From positions 930,001-994,000 of the forward strand of contig JACJXQ010000008.1 in the NCBI GenBank assembly GCA_020636495.1: a DNA stretch of 64,000 bases, read 5' to 3'. Positions 43,901-51,444 of the stretch are shown here, piece after piece (positions within the stretch are counted from its first letter, which is position 1; each line of letters starts with the position of its first letter). The notes beneath the pieces are model-generated. The model was not told the origin of the DNA. It made no database searches and saw only the letters and a list, made by a program, of their open reading frames with translations. Position numbers and translations under genes: made by a program. The DNA is from Chitinophagales bacterium (lineage in GTDB: Bacteria > Bacteroidota > Bacteroidia > Chitinophagales > Chitinophagaceae).

Positions 43901-46496
43901 CTACATGAATGGATCACTTGCAGATGGTGATATGATCAGGTGTATCGTGACAACAGGAGATACCTGCGTTACCAAGAGCAAGGACACAAGTAATGTGATC
44001 ACAATGAACGTTAGGCCTATTGTTACACCTGATGTAACAACAACAGTAGCGCCAAACGATACTATATGCGTAGGTACAAATACTACCTTCACTGCTACGC
44101 CGGTCAACGGTGGTACGACACCATCATATCAATGGAGGGTGAACGGAACAAATGCAGGTGCTAACAGTGCTACATTCTCTACTACTACACTGGCTAATAA
44201 TGATGTGGTAGATGTGATCATGACCAGCAGCGAACTATGTGTTACCAAATCAAAAGACACCAGTGCAGGTATCACTATGAATGTGAAACCAATACTGACA
44301 CCTGATGTAACTATTATAGTACTGCCGAATGATACCATCTGTGATGGTACGAATGTAACATTCATAGCTACCCCAGTAAATGAGGGTACAACACCTACGT
44401 ACCAGTGGCAGGTGAACGGTAGTAACGTTGGTACCAACAACGCTTCGTTCTCAAGTACTACATTGGCTAACAATGACGTGGTAAGGGTGATCATGACCAG
44501 CAGCGAAATGTGCCTGAGCAAAGCGGCAGATACAAGCAACGAAATAACAATGACGGTTAATCCTAACCTGGTTGCTGACGTAACCATCACGGTAAGCCCG
44601 GATGATACTATTTGTGTAGGTACCAATACTACATTCACAGCAACACCGGTTAATGGTGGTACTACGCCAACATACCAGTGGAAAGTGAACGGAACAAATG
44701 CCGGTACCAATAGTGCTACATTTGCTACTACTTCACTGGCCAACAACGATGTGGTAACAGTGGTAATGACCAGCAACGAGACTTGCCTGGCCAAAGCAGC
44801 AGATACCAGCAATGGTATTACCATGACGGTTAAACCGTACCTGACACCGGTAGTGACCATTGTTGAAAGCCCGAACGATACAATATGTACAGGTACGAAT
44901 GTGACCTTTACCGCCACACCAACAGATGGTGGTACAACACCAACCTACCAGTGGCAGATCAATGGTAGCAACGTAGGTACCAACAGTACTACGTTCTCCA
45001 GCAGTACACTGGCCAATAACGACGCCGTACGGGTGATCATGACCAGCAGTGAGATGTGCCTGACTAAACCTGATGATACCAGCAATGTTGTAACGATGAC
45101 AGTTAATGCCATTGTGACACCTGATGTTACGATCGCAGTGTCGCCGGATGATACGGTCTGCGCCGGAACATTGGTTTCATTCCTGGCGACACCAACCAAT
45201 GAGGGTACTGCGCCAACTTACCAGTGGAAGCTCAATGGCAGCAACGTAGGTATTAACGCAAACGGTTATAGCAGCAACAGCCTGGCCAACGGCGATGTCG
45301 TTACCTGCGTATTGACCAGCAGCCTTATGTGTGTTACAAAATCGATGGATACAAGTAATGCTATTGCCATGACGGTGAACCCGCTGACTACTCCGGGTGT
45401 GGTAGTTCTCGCCAATACGGGTGTAACAGCCTGCGTGAATGGCGAGGTGACCTTCACAGCAACGCCGTTCAACAGCGGTACTTCACAATCATATCAATGG
45501 CGCCTGAATGGTGCGGATATATCAGGTGCAAATAGCATCTCATACATAACCAATTCACTGGCATCTGGCGATAAGATCAGCTGCAGAATGGATATCACGG
45601 CAGTTTGTCCTGCTCCTGACAGCGCCATCAGTAACACGCTGACCATGAATATTGTTACGCCATCAGCCAGCATTTCTGTATCGCCAAACGATACGATATG
45701 TGATAATCAATCTGCTATTTTCTCGGTTGCAGGTGTTAATGTAGGCAACTCGCCTGTGTACCAGTGGAGCCTGAATGGTGTTGACCAGACAGGTGTTACA
45801 GGTAACATATTTACGATGAATACAGTAGGCCACCAGGACGTGATAACCACAAGGTTTGTCAGCAGCGATAATTGTATCAATGCTCCATCGATAGCATCTA
45901 CCAACAGCATAACAATGACAGTTAACCCGACAGCGCCGCCAACAGCAGGTATTGCTGCCAATCCGGGTACGGTATTAACCAACAGTGATATCGTTTGGTT
46001 CACCAGCTCTGTAAATACGCCTAACGCTACTTACCAATGGCGCAAAAATGGTGTAGACATTCCGGGTGCTACAGGTATCGTATATACAGACCTCGACCCG
46101 CAGGATGGAGATACTATCTCGCTGTTCATTACAACAACCGACAGTTGCCGTACACCGGATACTGCACTGAGTAACATCGTAGTATTGTCGGTAGGCGTGG
46201 GTGTACCTGAGGTAAAACAGGCAGAGCTGTTTGAAGATGTGGTTATTGCTCCGAACCCGAACAATGGTACATTTATACTGAAAGGCACCTTGTCTCAGGG
46301 AAGGACAGATGAGCATGTGTATGTTGAAGTGATCAATGCGGTAGGTGCACTTATTTATAAGGAAGATGTTCCGGTACGTAACCACGAACTGAACACAAGG
46401 ATAGAACTGGGAGACAGGGCGAGCAACGGCCTGCATATGGTACGTATCACTGCCGAAGGCAGGGTACACCTGCTCAAGTTCATATCCAACAAGTAA
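40962..46496 (+). CDS. Giant surface protein with 19 Ig-like repeats and T9SS sorting domain
   Basis: A 1844-residue secreted protein. Signal peptide MRKFLFYLVVALFTIPMAASA. It then carries 19 consecutive ~90-residue modules, each with an NGGTTPTYQWKVNGTNVGTN-type core, a TLANNDVVTVVMTSSExC strand and a TxCxG-type Cys near the start. A Cys in DTICAG and one in the TSSExC strand recur in nearly every repeat, suggesting one disulfide per module. This is an Ig/PKD-like stalk. The last ~85 residues (VVIAPNPNNGTFILKG ... VHLLKFISNK) are a T9SS sorting domain. It is probably a surface adhesin or filament. Monocistronic, with its own terminator. Confidence 0.88.
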   Translation: MRKFLFYLVVALFTIPMAASAVVPSISINSNLGISVCAGANVIFSSNITNGGTTPTYQWKINGVNVGTNSSTFSTTTLANDDTVYCVLTSNDPGASPTTVTSNKILMVVSPVVTPTLSLSTSTGLTTICAGDTMHFTATNTNGGGGPTYQWKVNGANAGINSKYFNTNTLSNNDVVYCEMTSNKACASPVVVNSDTMTITVNPIVAPSVTIASGSGTSICAGQSVNFTATPVNGGSSPSFQWKKNGANVGVNSNIYSTSSLSNGDVITCVLTSNAQCISTTTANSNSIAMTVNPVLTPSVTIASNKGTSICVNDTVTFTPTPVNGGTTPVYQWKVNGTIMAVGATYTTNTINNGDIVSVKMTSNATCVSPDTVNSAGLTMATTGATASVSIASNKGSSVCGGDTVTFTATPVNGGTTPSYQWKVNGANAGANSSTFTTSSLSNGDVVSCVLTSSSACVVNGPANSNSIAMTVTAKLTPVVAITLTPNDTICAGTQVTFTANSTNGGGTPAYQWKVNGSNVGSNSATFITNTLANGDVVTCVLTSSIVCVTSATATSNAITMTVNPILTPVITISVSPDDTICAGASTTFSATTANGGLTPSYQWKKNGANVGTNSNSYNTSTLANGDAVWCILTTSEACISKSKDTSNTINMTVKANLTPSVSITVSPKDTICAGTPVTFTATPVNGGTTPSYQWKVNGTNVGSNSPTFNVGGLNNNDVVVCVMTSSEPCVTTSLAASNSIKMTVFPNITPDVTLGVAPNDTICAGTMTTFTANPVNGGTSPTYQWQLNGVNAGTGNTYSSTTFSTGDVIRCIMTSNGVCLTKPKDTSDPVTMTVMPNLTPAIVITHFPTDTICDGTNVTFTATSANGGLTPTYQWQVNGANVGLNNLTYSSTTLANGDKVRCYMTSSSMCLTKPTDTSNVITIGVKSKVTPDVTITASPNDTICQGTSVTFTAVATNASNTPSYQWQVNGSDVGTNSNTYMNGSLADGDMIRCIVTTGDTCVTKSKDTSNVITMNVRPIVTPDVTTTVAPNDTICVGTNTTFTATPVNGGTTPSYQWRVNGTNAGANSATFSTTTLANNDVVDVIMTSSELCVTKSKDTSAGITMNVKPILTPDVTIIVLPNDTICDGTNVTFIATPVNEGTTPTYQWQVNGSNVGTNNASFSSTTLANNDVVRVIMTSSEMCLSKAADTSNEITMTVNPNLVADVTITVSPDDTICVGTNTTFTATPVNGGTTPTYQWKVNGTNAGTNSATFATTSLANNDVVTVVMTSNETCLAKAADTSNGITMTVKPYLTPVVTIVESPNDTICTGTNVTFTATPTDGGTTPTYQWQINGSNVGTNSTTFSSSTLANNDAVRVIMTSSEMCLTKPDDTSNVVTMTVNAIVTPDVTIAVSPDDTVCAGTLVSFLATPTNEGTAPTYQWKLNGSNVGINANGYSSNSLANGDVVTCVLTSSLMCVTKSMDTSNAIAMTVNPLTTPGVVVLANTGVTACVNGEVTFTATPFNSGTSQSYQWRLNGADISGANSISYITNSLASGDKISCRMDITAVCPAPDSAISNTLTMNIVTPSASISVSPNDTICDNQSAIFSVAGVNVGNSPVYQWSLNGVDQTGVTGNIFTMNTVGHQDVITTRFVSSDNCINAPSIASTNSITMTVNPTAPPTAGIAANPGTVLTNSDIVWFTSSVNTPNATYQWRKNGVDIPGATGIVYTDLDPQDGDTISLFITTTDSCRTPDTALSNIVVLSVGVGVPEVKQAELFEDVVIAPNPNNGTFILKGTLSQGRTDEHVYVEVINAVGALIYKEDVPVRNHELNTRIELGDRASNGLHMVRITAEGRVHLLKFISNK

Positions 46497-46517
46497 TACA
46501 AACAAGTAAAGAATATA

Positions 46518-46545
46518 AAGAGGGCCGCTGATCAGCGGCCCTCTT
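46518..46545 (+). terminator. Palindromic terminator after the giant gene
   Basis: A perfect 28-bp palindrome whose arms are AAGAGGGCCGCTGA and its complement begins 22 bp after the stop. The downstream T-run is weak (TTGTGTTTTG), but the stem is very strong. Confidence 0.8.
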
Positions 46546-46777
46546 GTGTTTTGTTAATATAAAAATTATTATAGCAATTTTACGTATATTTGTATTGTCA
46601 CGTACTTCCCTGTATGTAAGTCAAGTTCTTTGAAAAAGAGGTTCTGGTCACAACATTCTCGAAATTGATTACTGTTGATAATCAGCTGGTTACAGAGCAT
46701 TGAGAATGAAGTTGCCTTTTTTACAACAAAAAACAACAATACCAGGGTACTCATTCAGGCAAAAAACACGCTGATCA

Positions 46778-46903
46778 CTTAACAATACTTAACAATTGAT
46801 TTGTGAAAGCTTGTGGCTGATAATGAAAAATTGAACATCCCGATTGCTAGGAGGACGCAACAAATTCTGCTTATCCCGGGAATCTTGTAAATCCTGGTTC
46901 AGA
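46778..46903. repeat. Fragments of the dispersed repeats seen near 15 kb
   Basis: CTTAACAATACTTAACAA (46778) matches the stretch at ~15904, and AATCTTGTAAATCCTGGTTC (~46880) matches the 107-bp unit segment at ~14388 with three transitions. The same two repeat families thus meet at both loci. The remaining gap 46546-46962 shows no supported gene. Confidence 0.7.
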
Positions 46904-46937
46904 AAAAAAAGTGCCGGTACACCCTGGCATACCGGCA
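46903..46937 (-). terminator. Rho-independent terminator of the pepA-pdxA operon
   Basis: On the minus strand TGCCGGTA, a 10-nt loop and TACCGGCA are followed by C and a T8 run, 26 bp after the pdxA stop. Confidence 0.9.
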
Positions 46938-46962
46938 TTCAGCGAATGATATGTGAATGTAG

Positions 46963-48045
46963 TTATACTACTTTGTCTTCCCTGCGGCCGCTCTTTGTCT
47001 CTACTGTCCTTACCAGTGGGTTGGCGGTGTTGGTAGCATATTCTTCTCTCTGGCGCAATATGTCTATAGCCTGGAATACAGCCGCCCTGAAAGATGACTC
47101 GTCGGCTATACTCTTACCGGCTATGTCAAAAGCGGTACCATGGTCCGGCGAAGTGCGCACCACAGGCAGTCCGGCTGTATAGTTTACACCTTGTCCCTGT
47201 GCCAGTGTTTTGAAGCCTACCAGCCCCTGGTCGTGATACATGGCCAGTACGGCGTCAAATTCGGTATAGCTGCCGCGTGCAAAGAAGGCATCTGCCGCAA
47301 ATGGCCCGTACACCAGGTTGCCCTGTTGCTGCATACTTTCCACCAGTGGCGCGATGATGTTCTTGTCTTCTTCGCCAATAGTGCCGTTATCGCCGGCGTG
47401 AGGATTCAGTCCCAGCACTGCTATCTTCGGTTTCATGATACCGAAGTCCTTTACCAGCGTATCCTTCAGCAGGTTGAGCTTTGAGGTCAGGTTATCTTTG
47501 GTTATCTGCCCTGCTACCTTGGATATCGGGATGTGCTCTGTAGCCAGTGCTACCCTCAGGTTGTTATGATACAGCAGCATCAGCACATCCTTCACTCCGA
47601 ATTTCTCTTTCAGAAAAGGCGTGTGCCCCGTATGCGGAAAGTCCGGTATCTGTGTATTGCTTTTGTGTATAGGTGCGGTCACCAGGGCATCCAACTGGCC
47701 ATCTTTCAGGCATTGTGTAGCCACCATCAGCGAGCGTACTGCGTATTTACCGGCCTGCTCTGTCAGCGCACCGGGTTGTATGGGCACCTCTTCTTCCCAG
47801 CAGTTAAACACATTCACCTGTTTTAGGTTCAGGTTGTTCAGGTCTTTGGTGCTGTGAAAGTTGAAATGCTGATCCTCTACCGCCCTGCGATAGTAGTTGA
47901 TCACCTTGTTGGATGAAAAAATGACTGGTGTGCAGAGGTCCATAATACGGTTGTCCGAAAAGGTCTTTATGATCAGTTCGGGGCCTATACCGTTCAGGTC
48001 GCCTATGGTTACACCTATAATTGGTTTTTCTGAGTTGGTCTGCAT
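46963..48045 (-). CDS. pdxA: PdxA, 4-hydroxythreonine-4-phosphate dehydrogenase
   Basis: A 360-residue NAD-dependent metalloenzyme of the DXP-dependent pyridoxal 5'-phosphate pathway. It oxidises and decarboxylates 4-phosphohydroxy-L-threonine. The N-terminus PIIGVTIGDLNGIGPELI, DALVTAPIHKSN, FPHTGHTPFLKE, VLGLNPHAGDNG (metal His) and AVLAMYHDQGLVGFK with RTSPDHGTAFDIAG are all PdxA signatures. It lies 24 bp downstream of the pepA gene on the same strand. No other pdx gene is nearby. Confidence 0.96.
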   Translation of the reverse strand: MQTNSEKPIIGVTIGDLNGIGPELIIKTFSDNRIMDLCTPVIFSSNKVINYYRRAVEDQHFNFHSTKDLNNLNLKQVNVFNCWEEEVPIQPGALTEQAGKYAVRSLMVATQCLKDGQLDALVTAPIHKSNTQIPDFPHTGHTPFLKEKFGVKDVLMLLYHNNLRVALATEHIPISKVAGQITKDNLTSKLNLLKDTLVKDFGIMKPKIAVLGLNPHAGDNGTIGEEDKNIIAPLVESMQQQGNLVYGPFAADAFFARGSYTEFDAVLAMYHDQGLVGFKTLAQGQGVNYTAGLPVVRTSPDHGTAFDIAGKSIADESSFRAAVFQAIDILRQREEYATNTANPLVRTVETKSGRREDKVV

Positions 48046-48069
48046 TTGTTTGCCCTTTGGGTTAAATAA

Positions 48070-49500
48070 TTAGTTCTTGCCGTAATGCTGTAAAAAGTCC
48101 AGCAGCATGCGTATACCGTAGCCTGTACCACCTGCGGGCAGGTAGCCTGTTTTGGCAGTATTGAATGATACACCCGCTATATCAAAGTGCATCCATGGGT
48201 AGTCTGTAAAATGCTCCAGGAACTTACCGGCAGATATAGCGCCGCCATTACCATCGCCAATGTTCTTCATATCAGCGATGTCCGACTTGAGTTTTTTGCC
48301 ATATTCGTCCCATAAGGGGTATTCTACCAATCGCTCATATTGGCGGTAACCACTTTCGTGAAATGACTTCTTCACATCTTCGCCGGCTGTACCCATGCAT
48401 ACTATGCCATGCGGGCCTACAGCTACCGAGGCGGCACCCGTCAGTGTAGCGAAATCCAGCACTAACTCAGGGCTATAGCGTTTGGCCCAGTGCAGTGCGT
48501 CTGCCAGCAGCAGGCGGCCTTCTGCATCAGTATTCAATACCTCAACAGTAGTGCCACTATACATGGTTATTACATCTCCCGGCACATAGGCGTCCTCTCC
48601 GGGACGGTTGTCGGTTGCAGGTACAAGGGCTATCACGTGCAATGGTAATTGCATTTTGGCTATGCCGTACATGGAGCCTGTAACCACAGCAGAGCCACTC
48701 ATATCGCTTTTCATCCTGTCCATGCTGTTGGCAGTGGGTTTCAGAGAGACTCCACCTGTATCATATACTACACCCTTACCCACCAGCACTATTGGCTTTT
48801 TGTTCAGCGCCTTTTTGGGTTTATACTCCATTACAGTGAACGTAGGAGGGTTCTTACTACCCATATTCACGGCCAGTATGCCTCCCATTTTCTCTTTTAC
48901 TATTGCGGCTTTCTGTAAGGTAGTGACAGTAAACCCGGCTTCCTTGCCCAGCGCGGCTATTTCTTTCGCCAGTTGTACAGCCGAAAGGTAATTCAGTGGC
49001 TCATTCACCAGGTTTCTTGCACGGATTACAGCTTCTGTCGTTATAGTCAGTTGCTGCACCTCTTTTACTGTTATTGATTTTTGGGTAAAAGTGATGGTTT
49101 GCAGGCTGTTTACGGTAGCGCTGCTCTTATATTTCAGGAATTGGTAGTTGGCCAGTGCCAGGCCTTCTGCAAGCGCATAAGCTGCGTTGCGCACTTTTGA
49201 CAAGCTGATGATACACAACTCATCCATACTGTGTTTTACAGCTATGGTTTGCAGTGTAGCGCCTGTATTACGTATAGCTTCCGAAACCTGCGATTCTGTT
49301 GGTTGTTCTTCTAATATATATATGAATACAAACCTGTTGTATTGGTTGATGCGTATAAGGCTTTCCTTATTCTTATGCGCTTTTTTGGCATACTCTGCCT
49401 CTTCTTTATCCAGAACTGTTACTTGTTTCAGTTCGTTAATAGTATCCAGTATATACAACTGGTGCTTCTTAGGCTCTTTCTGTAAAATGCTGAACTTCAT
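48070..49500 (-). CDS. pepA: Leucyl aminopeptidase-family (M17) metallopeptidase
   Basis: A 476-residue M17 aminopeptidase that removes N-terminal residues from peptides in the cytoplasm. The catalytic C-terminal domain has VLVGKGVVYDTGGVSLKPT, MKSDMSGSAVVTGSMYGIAK (metal Lys/Asp) and the signature NTDAEGRLLLADAL, then TLTGAASVAVGP and WMHFDIAGVSF. The N-terminal ~150 residues are divergent and Lys-rich, as usual. It heads a leftward pair with pdxA. Confidence 0.93.
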   Translation of the reverse strand: MKFSILQKEPKKHQLYILDTINELKQVTVLDKEEAEYAKKAHKNKESLIRINQYNRFVFIYILEEQPTESQVSEAIRNTGATLQTIAVKHSMDELCIISLSKVRNAAYALAEGLALANYQFLKYKSSATVNSLQTITFTQKSITVKEVQQLTITTEAVIRARNLVNEPLNYLSAVQLAKEIAALGKEAGFTVTTLQKAAIVKEKMGGILAVNMGSKNPPTFTVMEYKPKKALNKKPIVLVGKGVVYDTGGVSLKPTANSMDRMKSDMSGSAVVTGSMYGIAKMQLPLHVIALVPATDNRPGEDAYVPGDVITMYSGTTVEVLNTDAEGRLLLADALHWAKRYSPELVLDFATLTGAASVAVGPHGIVCMGTAGEDVKKSFHESGYRQYERLVEYPLWDEYGKKLKSDIADMKNIGDGNGGAISAGKFLEHFTDYPWMHFDIAGVSFNTAKTGYLPAGGTGYGIRMLLDFLQHYGKN

Positions 49501-49525
49501 CTCGGAATTAATAATAAATGTTGTG

Positions 49526-49574
49526 CAAAGTTAGCTCACAAGGTAATAGGTTGCCAAGTTTAAACCTAACTTTG
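49526..49574. promoter_or_regulatory. Divergent -7 boxes between pepA and rsmA
   Basis: Minus strand: TAACTTTG at 49526-49533 with TTG at 49555-49557, 21 bp upstream, faces pepA. Plus strand: TAACTTTG at 49567-49574 faces rsmA, with no clear -33. The same -7 octamer is used in both directions in a 124-bp gap. Confidence 0.5.
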
Positions 49575-49624
49575 CCCTGCTAAATTGCAGGGGTCAAAAA
49601 TATATTGCTAATTAATATATCGTA

Positions 49625-50389
49625 TTGAAGCAACCATATACATTAAAGAAAAGCCTGGGGCAGCATTTTCTGCAGGATGAAAATATCTGTATGAAAATAG
49701 TGGAGCAGTTGCCTGAAAAAAAAGGAATGCAGGTATTGGAAATTGGTCCCGGTGGTGGGGCTATAACCAAATATATCATTCAGAAACAAGACATTAGCTA
49801 TAAAGCTATTGAGGTAGATGAGGAGAAGGTGAAGTATTTGCAGGCCACATACCCTGACCTACAAGGCAAGATCGTACAGCAGGATATACTCAAAGCAGAT
49901 GTGCCCTATGAAGGGCATTTTACCGTTATAGGCAATTTCCCGTATAATATATCATCGCCCATATTATTTAAGATACTGGAGTGGGAGCCACTGGTAGACG
50001 AAGTGATAGGTATGTTCCAGAAAGAGGTGGCTCAGCGGGTCAGCTCAGGTCCAGGATCTAAAGTATATGGTATTTTAAGTGTATTGATGCAGGCCTTTTT
50101 CAAGGTAGAATACCTGTTTGATGTACACCAGAAATGCTTTACGCCACCTCCCAAAGTAATGAGCGGGGTACTTAAGTGTACAAATATTAATAATCCATAT
50201 AGCATAGATAACAAACGAAAGTTCATCACGCTTGTGAAAACAGCTTTCGGACAAAGACGTAAAACGCTACGCAACGCACTAAAACCGCTGTTAAGTGCTG
50301 AAGCACTGAAAGACCCGATCATGGATAAAAGGGCTGAACAATTATCAGTTGCCGATTTCGTAAGGCTATATAAAGCATATTATGCATGA
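49625..50389 (+). CDS. rsmA: RsmA/KsgA, 16S rRNA dimethyladenosine transferase
   Basis: A 254-residue methyltransferase that dimethylates A1518 and A1519 in helix 45 of 16S rRNA. The start is TTG at 49625, because the conserved KKSLGQHFLQDE motif lies immediately after it and the first in-frame ATG (49691) would remove that motif. SAM motif VLEIGPGGGAITKYI and the catalytic GNFPYNISSPILFKI (NLPY-type) are clear. It overlaps the next gene by 4 bp (ATGA). Confidence 0.95.
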   Translation: MKQPYTLKKSLGQHFLQDENICMKIVEQLPEKKGMQVLEIGPGGGAITKYIIQKQDISYKAIEVDEEKVKYLQATYPDLQGKIVQQDILKADVPYEGHFTVIGNFPYNISSPILFKILEWEPLVDEVIGMFQKEVAQRVSSGPGSKVYGILSVLMQAFFKVEYLFDVHQKCFTPPPKVMSGVLKCTNINNPYSIDNKRKFITLVKTAFGQRRKTLRNALKPLLSAEALKDPIMDKRAEQLSVADFVRLYKAYYA

Positions 50390-51321
50390 GAGGAAAGGTA
50401 TTAATAGCAGCACCTGTGCACGATATACTAACCGATGGGTTGATAGATAGAGACTATGAATTGATAGTGCGGGAGAAAATAACCCAGAACGAGGCTAAAA
50501 ATCTGCTTAAAGGCTGTACAGGAATTGTAACATCTACCCGCCTGATTATTGATAGGGAATTGCTGGATAGTGCGCCAGACCTGAAATGGGTAGGGCGCAT
50601 GGGCAGTGGTATGGAGATAATAGACCTGGAATATGCAAAATCAAAAGGTATAACTTGTTTCAGTAGCCCTGAAGGCAACCGTAATGCCGTGGCAGAACAC
50701 GCTATGGGAATGCTGCTGAGCCTAACCAAAAAGATCAGGAAGAGCAGTAATGAAGTTATTGACGGCAAATGGCTGCGAGATGAGAACAGGGGTGAAGAGT
50801 TGGAGGGCAAAAATGCGGGTATTATTGGTTTTGGCCATACCGGAAGCTGTTTTGCAAAGAAGCTTGCAGCATTTGATGTGAAAATATATGCATATGACTC
50901 TTCAGAGGAAATTTTGCTACCTGAATATGTAGAAAGATGCCCGAGTCTTGAAAAAATATTTGAAACATGTGATATAATAAGTTTTCATGTTCCGTTGACT
51001 AACAAGACGGTTCATTACATGGACAAAACCTTTGTCGAGCGAATGAGAAAACCATTCATTCTTATCAATACGTCCCGTGGGAAAGTGGTAGATACAGAAG
51101 CACTTTCAGACGGTCTTTCTGCGGGTAAAATATCGGGCGCATGCCTTGATGTATGGGAGGAAGAGCCGATTACGGCAATGACGCCACGGATGAAAGATTA
51201 CCTGCACAAGATCAGTCAATTAGACCAGGTAATAATTACTCCGCATATAGCAGGTTACAGCCATGAAGCCCTGTACAAAATGAGCAAGGTTCTATTAGAC
51301 AGAATTGTCATGTTGGGGTAA
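50386..51321 (+). CDS. D-isomer 2-hydroxyacid dehydrogenase (SerA-like)
   Basis: A 311-residue NAD-dependent dehydrogenase. The nucleotide-binding motif is GFGHTGSCFAKKL (~residues 145-157). The catalytic Arg is in FILINTSRGKVVDTEAL, with Glu in DVWEEEPI and His in ITPHIAGYS, the R-E-H triad. It lacks the ACT domain of full-length SerA, so the substrate (3-phosphoglycerate, glyoxylate or another 2-oxoacid) is open. Translation is coupled to rsmA. Confidence 0.9.
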   Translation: MRGKVLIAAPVHDILTDGLIDRDYELIVREKITQNEAKNLLKGCTGIVTSTRLIIDRELLDSAPDLKWVGRMGSGMEIIDLEYAKSKGITCFSSPEGNRNAVAEHAMGMLLSLTKKIRKSSNEVIDGKWLRDENRGEELEGKNAGIIGFGHTGSCFAKKLAAFDVKIYAYDSSEEILLPEYVERCPSLEKIFETCDIISFHVPLTNKTVHYMDKTFVERMRKPFILINTSRGKVVDTEALSDGLSAGKISGACLDVWEEEPITAMTPRMKDYLHKISQLDQVIITPHIAGYSHEALYKMSKVLLDRIVMLG

Positions 51322-51444
51322 GATGTATCGGGTTAAGGTTTAATATAAGGAAAACAAACATTATACTGACAAAATTTATGGAGCGGCGTATTACTTTTAA
51401 CAAAGATTTTTATCTTTACCGTTCATTTGGTTAATATTTATTTA

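Noticed and set aside
44129..44917. 262-residue leftward ORF and many shorter ones opposite the giant Ig-repeat gene
   Set aside because: They recur with the repeat period and consist of translated complements of the same modules, with no start signals.
46569..46754. 61-residue leftward ORF in the gap after the giant gene
   Set aside because: It is short, AT-rich, has no signal or domain and lies in repeat-containing DNA.
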